Under the pieces are notes generated by a model. The model saw only the letters and a list, made by a program, of their open reading frames with translations. It had not been told where the DNA came from and did no database searches. From Edolisoma coerulescens (lineage: Eukaryota; Chordata; Aves; Passeriformes; Campephagidae), in contig VWZW01002639.1 in NCBI GenBank assembly GCA_013397115.1, positions 310,001 through 374,000 on the forward strand: DNA of 64,000 bases, read 5' to 3'. Positions 47,583-60,196 of the stretch are shown here, piece by piece. The translations under genes were made by a program, and so were the position numbers. Position 1 is the stretch's first letter. Every line of letters begins with the position of its first letter.

Positions 47583-47812
47583 CGCCTCTCCCATGCCACC
47601 AGCAGCCGGCGGCTTCACCGCGTTGTCCCGGGGATGACTGGAAGCAGATGGAGCAGGGCACGGAGTCGCCCTCATTTTCCATCTGCCACCAGCTACTTTT
47701 AGCTCCACGACTCCCTGGCAGGGTGGAAGTCTCCTGGATAGCGCCGGCTCCTGCGGCACAGCCGGACCCCAGCGCTGCCCCCGATGCCGCGGAGCCTCGT
47801 GCGCCACTCTCG
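47583..47812. promoter_or_regulatory. Dense CpG cluster, candidate CpG island
   Basis: A hand count gives about 20 CpG in 230 bases of G/C-rich sequence. It includes AGCAGCCGGCGGCTTCACCG, GGATAGCGCCGGCTCCTGCG and GCTGCCCCCGATGCCGCGGA. This is the densest CpG patch in the window. Three overlapping frames of 126-143 codons (47432-47863 plus, 47499-47891 and 47509-47889 minus) stay open because of composition, and none shows a domain. It could be a promoter or enhancer CpG island, a first exon of an unseen transcript, or an unrecognised GC-rich repeat. Confidence 0.4.
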
Positions 47813-50420
47813 AACTTCCCACAGCTCCCCTCATTATCTCCCTGCTCAGAGAAGAGCAGGTGATGGGTTGAAGCCTGCTGCTCATGCACATAAATACTTA
47901 CAGGAATTCTTGCTAGTTTTATAAAATAAATTTAAATACACCCGGTTGTTGTGCAGTGTAAGACCGTAAAACCCCAAATCTTCTCCAGGGGAGATTCCTG
48001 CAGAAATGCCCTTTTGTTTTTTGGCTGCCATAAATGCAGCCCCACGGTGCTGGAGCACCCTAGAGCAAAGAGCTCAGCCAGTACAGACATGTGGATTTCT
48101 AGTTCAATATTTACAAATATCCTTACCAAGTAAAAAATTGATAATAACATGGTAGGACAGAGATCCCGCATTTACTGAACCATGGCAGTGTTGAAATGCT
48201 GAGTTTTACTTTATTATTGTAACCCAATGAAACATTTATTTGTGCTGGTGGGAGTGCATTCATTTGAGCAGATTTCAGTGACAAAAACATTGCAAACACA
48301 CACAAAATTATTGTTTATTTACTTCTTTATCACTTATTTACCTATTTATAAACTTAATTGGAAAAAACCTCTAATATATTTCTTGTGGTTTCTGCCAGCT
48401 AAGGGCTGACCCTTATTAAGGATAAATAATGATAAACACATATGAGGTTATTTTTTCAAATGGAAATAAAGACCATGAGAATAGAAAACATAACAGAGAA
48501 TAAAATAGAGAATAAAACATCCATGGAAGTGGCATTGCTTCAGGAGCAATCCCAGTGATGCCTAATTCTGAAGTAATTTACAATTCAGGACCTTGGAAGT
48601 GGGGAAAATGCAATCTGGTAGCCACTAAAAATACAAAGCCCAATACACTTTTACCATCTAAAAAGTAAAAAAGTAAGAATATTTATGAAGCCTGGATCCA
48701 AAGTTTGAGTTGCACTTAAGCATCCTCCTCAAACCCCAATTTTCTCATAAATGTTCAGTTCAGGATCCATTTTCAGGTAGAGCTGGTAATACTGATTTAT
48801 TTATTTATTTATTTGTGGTATTTCCAGCTCCAAATAGCAAAATAATTTCAGCCTGGGTATAAACCATCTCATTGATTTAATAGACTTTAGGGTTGAGTTT
48901 AGCTTAGATTGTTTTGACTATCACTGTTCTCATTAAAAAAATATTAAATAGAAGAATGAAAAAAGATATAAAAAGGTAAAAAAGCCACATTTTCTTGATC
49001 CCTCCTTCAATGAATGTGCACATTTGCAGGCTTTTGCTGTAACACATTTCCCATCATTTAATAAAGACAACTCTTCCTTTCTTATCCCTGATCACAAATT
49101 TGTCACTCAGTCCTTCCTGCTGCAAAACTGAGCTGCATCCTCGAGCTGGGGAGAACCTGGCCACGGATCCCTGAACTCTGGCTCCTCTCCTCTTCCCAGG
49201 GTGACCCTTGGCCAGCTGGTGACCTCCACAATATCAGGAATTTCACAGAAAACCTCGGTGTGTCTCCGCACATTCTCCAGCTCACGGCCACCTTCTGCGA
49301 GCTCTCAATAAAGCTCTTTCACCCTGCTTGTGTTTAATTTAGAAACAATGTGTCAGGCTGAAAGCAGAAGAAGAAATAAAAAGGGAAAACAGGTTTTGAC
49401 TTCAAGAACTCCAATGTGTGAAATTGGGCTCTTGGCTACAATAGGATATAAAATTTTAAATTTTCAAAAATATGCATTTTAATCATGTTCATCCAAACAG
49501 AGCCACTGGACACTCGGACAGGAAATCTTGCTCCTGGCTGGATAAAACAAAAAGATAACAGCTGTTGTTCAGAAGGGCTCTTTTTCTCCATTAAAATATT
49601 ATTTCATTTTTAGTGCCATGAATTAAAAAATATGGTTTCTTTATCCTAATGAATATACAACTGCTGGAATTGCAGAGCTCAGTTACACTCCAAGAGCAAT
49701 TCAAATTTTTTAATCTAATATATTTTCTTAATCTGAGTTCAAGAGAGCAATGAAAATTTGAAAAAAACAACAGACTGAATATTTTAAACTGATGATGCTG
49801 GATCACATTAACCACACATCTGTTTATAGCACCTCTCCAAAATGCTTTTGTTAAATAAAAAGCTTGATTTGAAAATAATTCTTCATTCTTGGGGTTTAAA
49901 TCTGAGAATTCAGAAATTCTTTCAGTTGGGTTTCTTATCCTAAAAAATCCTTTCTGCAGATTAATTATTTCAGATTTCTCATGGTATGTGGGGAAGAAAA
50001 TATCAAGTTTTCCTGCTTATAATTATGAGCTACCTGGTTTAAAGGCTATTTTTCCTACATTATTTCATAAAACTGTGGACATAAAACAAAACCCATCATG
50101 AAATATTACAGAAGAATTTGCAACTACTCCCTTTTGAGTTTGGGAAGGTTTACACCCATTTTCCTTTTCCTTATGTTCAAACTACATGAGAAACACAACA
50201 AAAATCCAAGGTCTCCTCAAGAGTTTCCCCACAAATCCCTCAGTTGTGTCATGGAGGTGTTAGGGAATGATGGTCAACAGTTGAATTAATTTCATTTTGT
50301 AGCTGCCTGATTCCTTATTCCACATGTTGGGTGTTTTACAGGAACAATACACCTTTCAAAGAGCCCATCTGATGGATTTAGACCTGCAGGTTTCACAACA
50401 GAAAATTAGGAGAGGTGGGA
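47813..50420. other. Unique A/T-rich DNA
   Basis: No gene or retroelement is recognised over 2.6 kb. It contains a five-copy ATTT microsatellite at 48795-48814 and many TAAT cores. Frames are up to 79 codons and uninformative. Confidence 0.55.
48795..48814. repeat. (ATTT)n microsatellite, 5 copies
   Basis: Twenty bases of perfect ATTT units. Confidence 0.95.
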
Positions 50421-50800
50421 TTGTCCAGCCTGGAGAGGAGAAGCTTTGGGGTGACCTCATTGTGGCCTTCCAGTGCCTGAAGGGAGCCTGCAGGAAAGAT
50501 GGAGAGAGACAGTTCATAAGGGCTTGGAGTTTGTTTAAGAAGATCTTAAGGACCTAAGGATAGGTTTAGATGGGATATTGGGGAGGGATTCTTCCCTGTG
50601 AGGGTGGGCAGGCCCTGGCACAGGGTGCCCAGAGCAGCTGTGGCTGCCCCTGGATCCCTGGCAGTGTCCAAAGCCAGGTTGGACAGGGCTTGGAGCAGCC
50701 TGGGAGAGTGGAAGGTGTCCCTGCCCATGGCAGGGGGTGGAATGAGATGATTTTTAGGTTCTCTTCCAACCCAAACCATTCTGGGATACTGGGATTCTGT
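50421..50800 (+). mobile_element. CR1 LINE 3' end, long plus-strand copy
   Basis: Sense CR1 of about 380 bases: TTGTCCAGCCTGGAGAGGAG, GTGACCTCATTGTGGCCTTC, CCTGAAGGGAGCCTGCAGGA, GGGCTTGGAGTTTGTTTAAG, GATTCTTCCCTGTGAGGGTG, CAGAGCAGCTGTGGCTGCCC, CCCATGGCAGGGGGTGGAAT and CCAACCCAAACCATTCTGGG. It ends GGGATTCTGTG. It shares its last 240 bases closely with the copy at 13577. The 224-codon minus frame at 50566-51240 is an artefact of the repeat. Confidence 0.96.
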
Positions 50801-53800
50801 GCTGATGAAACCCAAGGTGGCACATCCAGAGCAGGAATGTCCCCAGTGTGGTGGGACAGCCTGGGGCAGGGCTCTTTGTGAACATCCACTGAGGGATCTG
50901 GGATAAAAACAAATAATCCCAAAGACTGGAGCCAGTGGTGCCAGACGATGACTGCTGGGAAGTGAAAAGGAATTGAGCTCTGTTGGGTGATGGTTTCTGA
51001 TGGACGTAAGTGGAGGTGGCTTCTGGAGGTGGCAAATGAAGAAGGACAAGTGCAGGGAACTGCTGCTGACTCCGAGGGAGGAGATCCAGGCTGAGCAACG
51101 CCAGGCAGCTGCTGCTTGGTGGATATTCGGGGAATGAAGATGAACAACGTCAGAGGAAAACTCCTAAGGAAATGTAAGTCAAACAAAGATATATAATAGC
51201 AGAGGATTATTGCAGAGACTATAGAGGAGAATGAAGACAAATAAAGTCAAGCACTTGCTGAGCAGATATTAGACAAACAAAACTGAGTAGAGTGCGATAA
51301 GAAAGATCTACAGCACAAACAGTGTCTACAAAAGATTCTTTTGAGTTAGGTCAAGAGAAGAACAACGAATCCTCTTTTCCTACAAGCAGATCTTTCTTTC
51401 CTCCCCCTCCAATTTCCAGCACAGATTTCCATTTCACTCCTAAATCCACTAGTTCTTATAATTTTCATTCTCACTAGCTCTGTTGCCCTCAGATATTTAC
51501 ATATTGTCATATTTGGCCAGGAAAAGACCCATAATTTGGGACTGGATCCTTTTCCTTCGGTAGTAGCACCACTCGATTTAAGCCATGATGGAACACAACA
51601 AGAAGGATGTGGCTGAGGATGAAATTTGGCACAACTTGCTTTGGACACAAGTAATGAACAACAGGAGATACATGAAGAACAAGAAATGCCAAGCATTGAT
51701 ATCTGTTGAGAGGAAAATGAGGGAAACTAATTACTGTAATTACAGAAGGCTCCAAAACTGGAATTACATGGCCCAGCACTGAGATTGGATTCACAATCCC
51801 TTCTGATTACTGATCTACTTGTGTGCAAACTGTGGGTTTTCAGGGAAAAACGGAATTCTGGTGTTCTCGAGAAAAAAAGGAGTTAGTCATTAGTTGTTGT
51901 CAGGTACACAATAAATACCCAAGTGAGTAATGAAGAGTTTGCACCTCTTCTCTGAAATGAAGGAAACAGTGAATAAAAGCCTCACTTTGTGTAGGGTTTT
52001 CTCCAACAGAACCATCCTTTCCAATGACTTTTGTTATCACTGTCTCCTTCTTTCCATGACTCCCTCTTCCAGCAGAGTTTTATTGATAAACTTGGGGTTG
52101 TTTTCAATTTAATGCATTGCTTGGAATGAAGATTTGTGTGTTCTGTGTCTGTGTGGTCAAAACATGGCTCAAATTATGTTCCTACACTGTAACCAGTGAA
52201 CATCAATGTTTTAGCATTAGATCTTTATGTGCTATGGAATATGAATAAAAATAATAATAATTTTACTGGGTTTTGAGCTACTCTTTTAAAGTTTTGCAAA
52301 GTAGTGGGACATTTGGAAGAAATATGATTTTTTTTTTGCTGTTTCTTTGTTAATATAACCAATGTCAAATATCCAATTCGTGTACAAAGCCAGTTATTCC
52401 CGCTGTGGAGTCATTAACCATAGGCACAAGCTCGTGGGGCAGGATAGTTCTGCTGACCAACTTTGCAAAATTAATAGGCCACCAGAAATATTATTTTTGT
52501 TGTAATTTAATGAGTCATGTGTGTCCACTTTATTCCACCAGGACTAAGTACAGGACACATAAAGATTCACCTATCCCAAACATAGATCGAGTCAATAAGA
52601 AATATTTTACCCTACCAATAAAAATTTGTTGAGAGAATTTAGAGGAGCCCCCAAGCTTTTCTTGCAACTGGAGCTCTAAAGTTCCTCAGAAAAGATCCAG
52701 GGCTGCCCCTCAAACATGCTCAGATTCAAAGATGACTCCAAACAGGTGATCAATTTGTATGAAAGAATGAAGATTTTGGAGTGTAGGTGAACTGAATGAA
52801 AGGTTTTTCTTCTATATTTATTCCAAATTATATTGTTTTACGAATTATTTTATGTCCCTATCACCCACCCAGAATACAAGTTTACACCTCAAATTCTGTG
52901 ACAATTTGAGCTGAAATAAACTTCCCAAACCCTGTCCCAAATAAAACATACAGAGTCCAGATCTGTCCTCTCCACTGCCGTTTTTTAAAGATCAGTCCAA
53001 AAACTGACACAGCCCCACCTCCAAAGACAGAGAGAAGCAAAGCTTTAATCGTGGCCCAATTAAAAGGAACCATCCCCCAGACGAGGCTGACTTTGAGTTT
53101 CTCATTGTTACACCACTTATCTCTTGAGGACTTTTCCCTTTCTTCCTCACCACAGCTGCAGCCTATGCAAGATGAACTTTTGAACTTCTGTTTCATGAAA
53201 AATAAAAAAGCTTAAGATATTCTTAGTTTCACTACAGGGAAGACAAGATATTTGTCTCCGTGCAACATGACCTACCCCGAGTGAGACTGCACAATGTTTC
53301 TGCCGTGAACAAAACACAGAAAGTAAAAGAAAGTGAGACAGGTTCAGGACTCAGTGAGGTTGAAATAAGATGGATGAAAATTGATTAAAAGCAAAATGTA
53401 TTTTGGAGTTGCTTTCAATATATACCAATAAAAAAAGAGTTTGCAGTTGGAGGCCCAAAGATTACTCTGTCCATTTTCTCATCTTCCTGTCCTGCTGAAT
53501 TGTGTAAAATAAAACAAAACTCAACTCCCCCAACTCAGCAATACCAAAGTTTGACCCTCAGAGAGCTTGGAGATGCAGTTAATGTTTAGAAAAATGGTTA
53601 CCTGTGCACAGGTAAGAAACACTTCATTGTGTGAATGGGAACACGAGGGATCTGCTGCCACCAAACTCCAACCACCAACCCCAGGAGAGAAACTACCTCG
53701 GGAGAAAACGCTTCCAGAGGCAGAAAAAGCTGCTACACTCCTTCTGTGCAGCTGTTACCACCTCTGTACGAGTTTATCATGAGACTAATATCCACATAAT

Positions 53801-56800
53801 TGTAGCTGTTATCATGGAGAAGAGAAAGGCATTTGTTGCACAAAGATGGGAAGAGAATGGATGCATTCAGACAGAACTGAGCATCAGTTTGAGGCAGACA
53901 AGCCTTTATTCTTGGGTTCTAAAGCAAGCTCTCCAGCTAAGTGGTAAATTGTAACAGTCACCACATCAAGCAACGACAAGGAAACATAATTATATTTATT
54001 CAGGCAAATATGTCGTGCCCACATTCGTTTTTCTCTACGGTTGCTGCTGAAAAGGCATTTTAGTGCGAGGGCCCAATGGTTACTGAGCAGCACTTGAAGA
54101 CATATTTAATAAAATACATAAAAATAGATAGGAGCACACAAGACCTTTGCAGATTTTTATGTCCAGGGATTCTTGATGAAGTACTGTGGCTCACTGCTCC
54201 TCAAGGGTGATTTTCATGTGGGATCAGATAAAAGCTGCTCGCTACCAATAAAGCTTTGGATGCACACGGTGTTGAAGCATGTGGAAAAAAAGTTTGGCTT
54301 TCCAATTTTTTTAAATAATGTTGTCCCTGCTTAAAGAGAAACCCTAAACCCACTTCTGTCACTGGTGATTCCTTGGAAATATACTGCTTTTAGTTTTTCT
54401 AAACTCTCCCCTCACTGCTCATCAAACTCCTGTGCTTTGTTCACAGTTTGTTTGATTATCACACTCAGGATGAGCTTCCATGCCCACTCAGAAAAGGAAG
54501 GAATGATTTGCTGGTATTAATTAAAATGGACTGAAGGTAGAACAGTATCTGCCTGGTGAGGCGGACTGCAGGCTACACTTTCTCTACCAGATGGAAGAGA
54601 ATGGCCTAATTAACTCACCAACAGGTTCTTTTAAAACGTCCTTTTAAGAGCGAATTTTACCCCGGAGCCTTCTCCTGTGTCTCATGTATCCCTCAAAGAT
54701 CAATGTTGAAAGATGACGGAACTGCTGCACACAGTTCTTTGATATTTGCTCACCTTCCTTCCAAATCTCCCTTTACTCGAGTTTACTTGCAGGCAGGAGG
54801 CAGATCAAGCTCAGGGAGTGAATCCACAGGGAAACCCCTCGGATCCACAAAGATTGGGCTCAACAGGATTCTGTGCTGGGTCTCTGCTCCAAGGTCTACA
54901 AACCCAATGACCTCATTTTCCAGCTTGGGAGTCTCTAGCTATGAACCTGGACCTCTATTCCAGTGAATAAATGCCTGGATGAAACTCCTCAGGACTGTTT
55001 GTCCATCACAAATATGAAAGAAATCTACATTTGGTTTTAGTGGCTGCCAAATCACATCGACTTTCCCAAAAAGTCTCACAATATGGAGTCTGTGTCTTGA
55101 TGTCATCAATTAAATCACATAAAGAGGAAATACTGATTCACCAAAGTTTCATACAAGTTTCTTTTGCAAACAATGTTAATTTTCCTTCAAAACATTGCTG
55201 GGGAAGTTTTCCTGAGAATGTTTATTGAGAAAAACCCAAGATAACTGATTACTCCTAATGGAGTTTTTATTTTCCCAAATAGAAGTTTACAGACAGGTTT
55301 CCAATCAGACTGGTACCAAATGCTTCTCTGAGGGATCTGAGGGGTCTGCAGACCTCTGTTAAGTTCCATTTCATGTTCAGTTGGGAATATCCTGGTCCAT
55401 CTACAGTCCACAGAGAACTCTCTGATCCATTACCATGGACTTCCCTGCACTTGTGGAAGAGGAAGCACTTTTTAATTCTTTGCATCCCATCCATCCTGAA
55501 AGGATTACATCAATATGTCCCAAAGGAAAGAGAAGATCAAGAGTATTTGTGGCCATTTTTCCTCACCCCTTGCTAACTGTGGCACCTGATTAATAGATTA
55601 TGAGACAGTGTCATTTGAGTATTTCCATTCAAACTGGTTGTATTTGGAATTGATTTATTTTCTTGTACTGTACACAAGGTTTTGTACCCAACAAACCCGT
55701 CTGTCACTGAGGGATATTTGATAAAAATCTCCCCCTATCTTGTGCATGCTCCAATCCCTCTTTCCAGGCTGTGCTAGGATGGCAGTTCCCTCTTCCCACT
55801 TTGTTATTTGCCTTGTGTTCCATTGTTTACTCCTTGTTATCTTCTGGTTTATATTTCTTATGAAAGTCCTTTAGAGATTTCCACAAGTAGAGGATAAGAC
55901 CTTGAGAATTTGCTTTTGTCTGTTTGGATGTAATTCTGAGTTATTGTTTAACTCCTCTGTAGGTTCTGTACAGTTATTGTGCAGGTGGAGCAGGCAGAGC
56001 TGTCCTTGTCTCCCTCCCTTTATGTGAGATTTAACTGCTGCTAAATCAACCGACATTAAAATGACTCCGTGGAATGTGCAGAGGTTTAAATGAGCCCATG
56101 AACACATAATGCACTTGATTATCTGAAAACAAGTAATGAAATTTGAAATGATTTTATTTGGAAAGGCATCCAGAGGTCAAGGATGTTCTGAGCTCTGAAG
56201 GGCTGAATGTGGGAGGGGGTTTTTTTTGTTGTTTTTTTTTTTACTTTCATGGAGAAATGCAATTAAAACCAAGAGGTCTTTGTCATTTTAAGTGTGGTGA
56301 TTCAATGCACTGCCTCGGTGCAGTATGGAAGTGAGAGGAGTGGAGAAAGCTGCTCGTGTTCTCTGTCCAGCCCCGGGGTGTGAACGAGCTCAGTCCAGCA
56401 CATCCAAATCTCCTTGAAGGGTGTGCAATCCTTGTGACAGTGCTGCTCCTCCCTGCTGAGCTGGAAATCAAAATCTGGTGGCCAAGAAACCCGGGGAGTG
56501 GTTCTTGCACTGCTCCTTGGGGTCTCCAGGCAATTTTGAGGGAAGCATCCTTGGCACATCTTTGCTTGGAGCATGGAAGGCCAGAGGATGAGAGGAGCTG
56601 CTGGCAGCTTTCTGTGCAAAGTGTGGATGCTCCACACCTTGCCAGGCTGTGTCAGTGGTTCAGAGGTCACTGGAAGCCTCTCTCCAGCTCTGCTGAACCC
56701 TGGGAAAAGATGGATGTACCCAGGTATGCATTTTACTTAACTTTGCTAATATGAAGGATTTCCAAACAGTTCAGAAAGAAATTTTTGGGTTGTTTCACAT

Positions 56801-56944
56801 CTGAGTTACTCTGTGCAAAAGCAACATGGGAACCAGGAGCTGGGAACATTGGTTGTGGTTTTGGGAAAAACACAACAAAACAGGCTCTGAAACTTGACTT
56901 TAAATCCTAAAAAAGAGGAAAAGCAATTTATTACACAGGCAAGT
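50801..56944. other. Unique non-coding DNA, longest repeat-poor stretch of the window
   Basis: Six kilobases without a recognised retroelement or gene. 51346-51794 has overlapping frames on both strands (116, 95 and 65 codons). 53567-53954 has two plus frames. None shows a known domain. Poly(T) or poly(A) runs occur near 52329 and 56220-56243. Unrecognised old repeats are likely. Confidence 0.5.
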
Positions 56945-57137
56945 GGTGACAGGAGAAGGGGAAAGAGTTTTAAACCAAAAGAGGAGAGATTTAGAGAAGA
57001 AAATCCTCCCTGTGAGAGTGGGGAGGCCCTGGCACAGGATGCCCAGAGAAGCTGTGTCTGCCCCTGGATCCCTGGAAGTGTCCCAGGCAAAGTTGGACAT
57101 TGGGGCTTGGAGCAGCCTGGGATAGCGGAAGTTGTGA
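56945..57137 (+). mobile_element. CR1 LINE fragment, plus strand, 3' end missing
   Basis: Sense CR1: GGGGAAAGAGTTTTAAACC, GGAGAGATTTAGAGAAGAAA, TCCTCCCTGTGAGAGTGGGG, AGGCCCTGGCACAGGATGCC, CCCTGGATCCCTGGAAGTGT and GGGGCTTGGAGCAGCCTGGG. It stops at GATAGCGGAAGTTGTGAAGG. The last 70 or so bases with the tail repeat are absent, which is unusual for CR1 since truncation is normally at the 5' side. A later deletion is likely. Confidence 0.94.
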
Positions 57138-58997
57138 AGGGCTAAATTTGGCATTTGCCACCAAAACAAAATTATTGTAGAATGCAGACCTTGTTGGAAG
57201 ATGTTTTCAAAGGGACCAAGAGGTCTTTAGAAGGTGAGTTTCGATTTAAAAGTATTGAACTCCTAATGGGTTTGATTTTACAACGTGCAAGTATTAATGA
57301 CAAACAAATGCCCCAGCCCTTTTGTAGAGAAACAAAATTTCATTGCTTTAAAACATTCTTCTTCAAGGGAGACAGAAAAACTCTGAAATCAAGGCAGTAT
57401 TACCAGTAAGTTCAAGTGGTGAATTGTGAAAATTAGGCAAAAATTATCTGCACTGAATCATTTACAACACAGAGACTATGTGGGTGTTGTTTTTTTGTAA
57501 GATGCATTAATTAAACAGTTGCAATTAACAAAACAATTGGAAAACCCACTTCTTTGCCACATGGGTCATAAAGAACAAAAGCACTAGATAGCACATTATT
57601 TATCGCAAATTGTTCATTGGGGTTGGCATTTTGAATTTAAAGGCTTCCTTGGAGGCAGCTCCATCTTGAAGCATTTCTTGTTTGCTGCCTTCTCAGAAAT
57701 GAGCATCATTTATGGTTTAAACCAAAGCTCAGTGTCCATCAATATTTGTTTGATGTAGCTTCATTCTGAATTATCTCCTTGAAGTGTAAAATCACCTATC
57801 CCTTAATTAATTCAATTTACTCATAATTCTTCCCTTTTCCACACCCTACTTAATTACCTGCACGTGGATTGAAAGAGGAATATTTTGCAGTTTGGAGCTC
57901 AAAGGATTTTGGATATGAATTGAAAGCCTTCAGCCACAGCTGACTGTCACTAACCAAGAAATTTGCAATTTAATAAATGACTAATACAATGAAAACATTT
58001 TATTTCCTTTTTTCCCCATTTATTCCAAAGATTCCTTTAGCACATTTGATATAGATCAATTTTGCTTCCATATTTATTTCATGTCACACCAGCGTTTGTT
58101 TTCTTTGCTTTCCTGAAATACCTTTAGTCCAATTTGATTAGAACCAATCCAACTTTTTATTTTTTTCCTGCAAACAGACATTTAATAAATACCAAAAATT
58201 GGATGATTAATGAAGAAATAAGGGTGGGATTCAAAGCAAACCCTCCTAACCTTTGCAGCCCTTTCCAACGGGATATTGAAAGGAGTGTTTTAAAAAGACC
58301 TTTATAAAAACCTTTCATGAACAAACAATTCAGATAATATTTGTTGGCAGAGGAATTTGAGAGAAGGGGGAAACTAAATGAGCTGTCTCTGATTCCTCAT
58401 CCAGTTTTCATAAAATGGTCATTTCACCCAGATAACTGAAGAAAAATTAACTCAGTTCTCTTGTTGGTTGCACGAAAACCTCTAAGATCTTTTCCTTTTC
58501 AGCTCATTAGAGCCATAACTGCTCTAAACTCCAAAATTCTACCTTTTCTCTTTACAAGCACTCAGCCATCCAGATTTTGACTTCCAAAAACCATCGGAAT
58601 GGGAGCCAACAGCTTTTATGCAGATCAGCTCAGGAGCTCAATCATGGAACTGGAAATGTCACCAAGAAAAAAAAAATAGATACAGGGGGGGAAATAAAAG
58701 GACTGAATAGCAACAGTAACTCAGTGGCAGAGCAGCCACCCTGCAAAGCTTGGTTTTAGTGGTTCTGAGTGCACATCCAACATCTCCGTCAAGGATCGGT
58801 GGGAATTTGGTCGGTCTGGAGATAAGCTCCTGTAGGTCTTATCAAGTTTTAGAAACATCAAGTTTTAAAAATATTTAACTCATGTTTAACATGAGTCAAA
58901 ACAGCAGCTCGGTGAAAGGAGGCAGCTCGAACGAGGGCAATTAGACACTTATTGAGCCAATTTATTAATGGTAGCTTAACTAATTTTGTGAGGAGGT
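57138..58997. other. Unique A/T-rich DNA
   Basis: No gene or repeat is recognised. 57420-58210 is A/T-rich and repeat-free with many TAAT/ATTA cores. Confidence 0.5.
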
Positions 58998-59072
58998 TGG
59001 CCCATGGCAGGGGATTGGAACGAGATAGTCATTAAGGTCCCTTCCAAAAAAACCAATCTGGGATTCGGTGAT
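58998..59072 (+). mobile_element. CR1 LINE 3' scrap
   Basis: Terminal CR1 only: GGCCCATGGCAGGGGATTGG, AACGAGATAGTCATTAAGGT, CCCTTCCAAAAAAACCAATC and TGGGATTCGGTGATAA. Confidence 0.87.
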
Positions 59073-59229
59073 AACGCCCAGAATCTTGATGTTATCAGAT
59101 AAATTCCCTGCTTGGGGAGACAAAGAGGTGCTGAGTGTGGCAGTGACACCTCGAGAAGGGCCCTGTCACAGTGCCTGGGTCGGAGTGATGCATGGCAGCG
59201 TCTCCCCGTCCCCAGGAGCCCATGGCTCG

Positions 59230-59289
59230 GGAATTCCTGAGAGCACCATCCAGGAATTCCGGAGAGCACCATCCAGGAATACCTGACAG
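59230..59289. repeat. 23-bp tandem duplication
   Basis: GGAATTCCTGAGAGCACCAT plus CCA (59230-59252) is followed directly by a copy with two differences (59253-59275) and a broken third start (GGAATACCTGACAG). Confidence 0.9.
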
Positions 59290-59912
59290 AACCTTCAAGC
59301 TGTGCAGGCTCAAACAGAAACACAAAAACTCGGCCCGGAACAGTGGAATTAACTGAAGAGAATACAAATTAGCCCCCAGATTTATTCCTCACACTGACAT
59401 AATAAACAAATATTGATGGTTTCCCGTGGTGTAATACATCCTTATTCACTGCTTCACAACTCACTCGGAGCTTCATCATTTTCTCTTCGCTGCTTCTAAA
59501 TGGCTGATTTATCCCATACTTTGGGAAATATTAGTCTGTTTACAGTGCTCAGATAGCAAACAGATTGTGCATCATTGAAGTGACAACGTGGAGACTTGCC
59601 ATGGTTGATTGTTGTGCTCTGCACCTTGCTTTTCTTTTTTTTTTCATGCATCAGAGTTTTAGAGAAGAGACACAAACTGCATCTGCTCTGTAGTGAAGGA
59701 AAACCCGATTATGGATCTTTGTGATGACTTTTGGATCACTTCAGCACCTCAGAGTGGCTCCTGCCTTTGGAAAAATGTGATTTGGTTGGTGCATGACTCA
59801 GGAGAAGAGCACAGGTCTGCAAAGCACAGGAAGAATGATGGGCCCCAAGGTGTAAACTGAACTCACATCCTGTGGCCGAGGGTAAAACTGAGCTTCAGGT
59901 TTTGAATGAATG
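59290..59912. other. Unique non-coding DNA
   Basis: No gene or repeat is recognised. It contains a 12-base poly(T) run near 59633-59644. Confidence 0.5.
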
Positions 59913-60196
59913 GAATCATAGAACACAAAAGGGTTTGGGTTGGAAGGGAACCTAAAAATCATCTCATTCCACCCCCTGCCATGGGCAGGGACACCTTCCA
60001 CTCTCCCAGGCTGCTCCAAGCCCCGTCCAACCTGGCCTTGGACACTTGCAGGGATCCAGGGGCAGCCACAGCTTCTCTGGGCACCCTGTGCCAGGGCCTC
60101 CCCACTCTCACAGGGAGAGATTTCTTCCCAATATCCCATCCAACCCTGCCCTCTGTCAGTTTAAAGCCATTCCCCCTTGTCCTGTCACTCCAGGCC
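59913..60196 (-). mobile_element. CR1 LINE 3' end, minus strand
   Basis: Antisense CR1 with all main blocks: GAATCATAGAACACAAAAGG, GTTTGGGTTGGAAGGGAACC, CACCCCCTGCCATGGGCAGG, CTGCTCCAAGCCCCGTCCAA, GATCCAGGGGCAGCCACAGC, GCACCCTGTGCCAGGGCCTC, TCTTCCCAATATCCCATCCA and TTTAAAGCCATTCCCCCTTG. It is well preserved and probably young. It forms an inverted pair with the plus-strand copy at 56945-57137. Confidence 0.96.

Noticed and set aside
47432..47891. Frames of 126-143 codons on both strands
   Set aside because: They coincide with the CpG cluster. Openness follows from base composition and no domain is recognisable.
50566..51240. Minus-strand frame of 224 codons, the longest in the window
   Set aside because: Its C-terminal third is antisense CR1 and the rest is low-information sequence with no known domain.
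51346..51794. Overlapping frames suggestive of a small gene
   Set aside because: Frames are open on both strands, with no recognised domain, splice signals or homology by eye.
54340..54356. Telomere-like AAACCCTAAACCC
   Set aside because: A single short, imperfect occurrence. The vertebrate telomere unit would be CCCTAA in a longer array.
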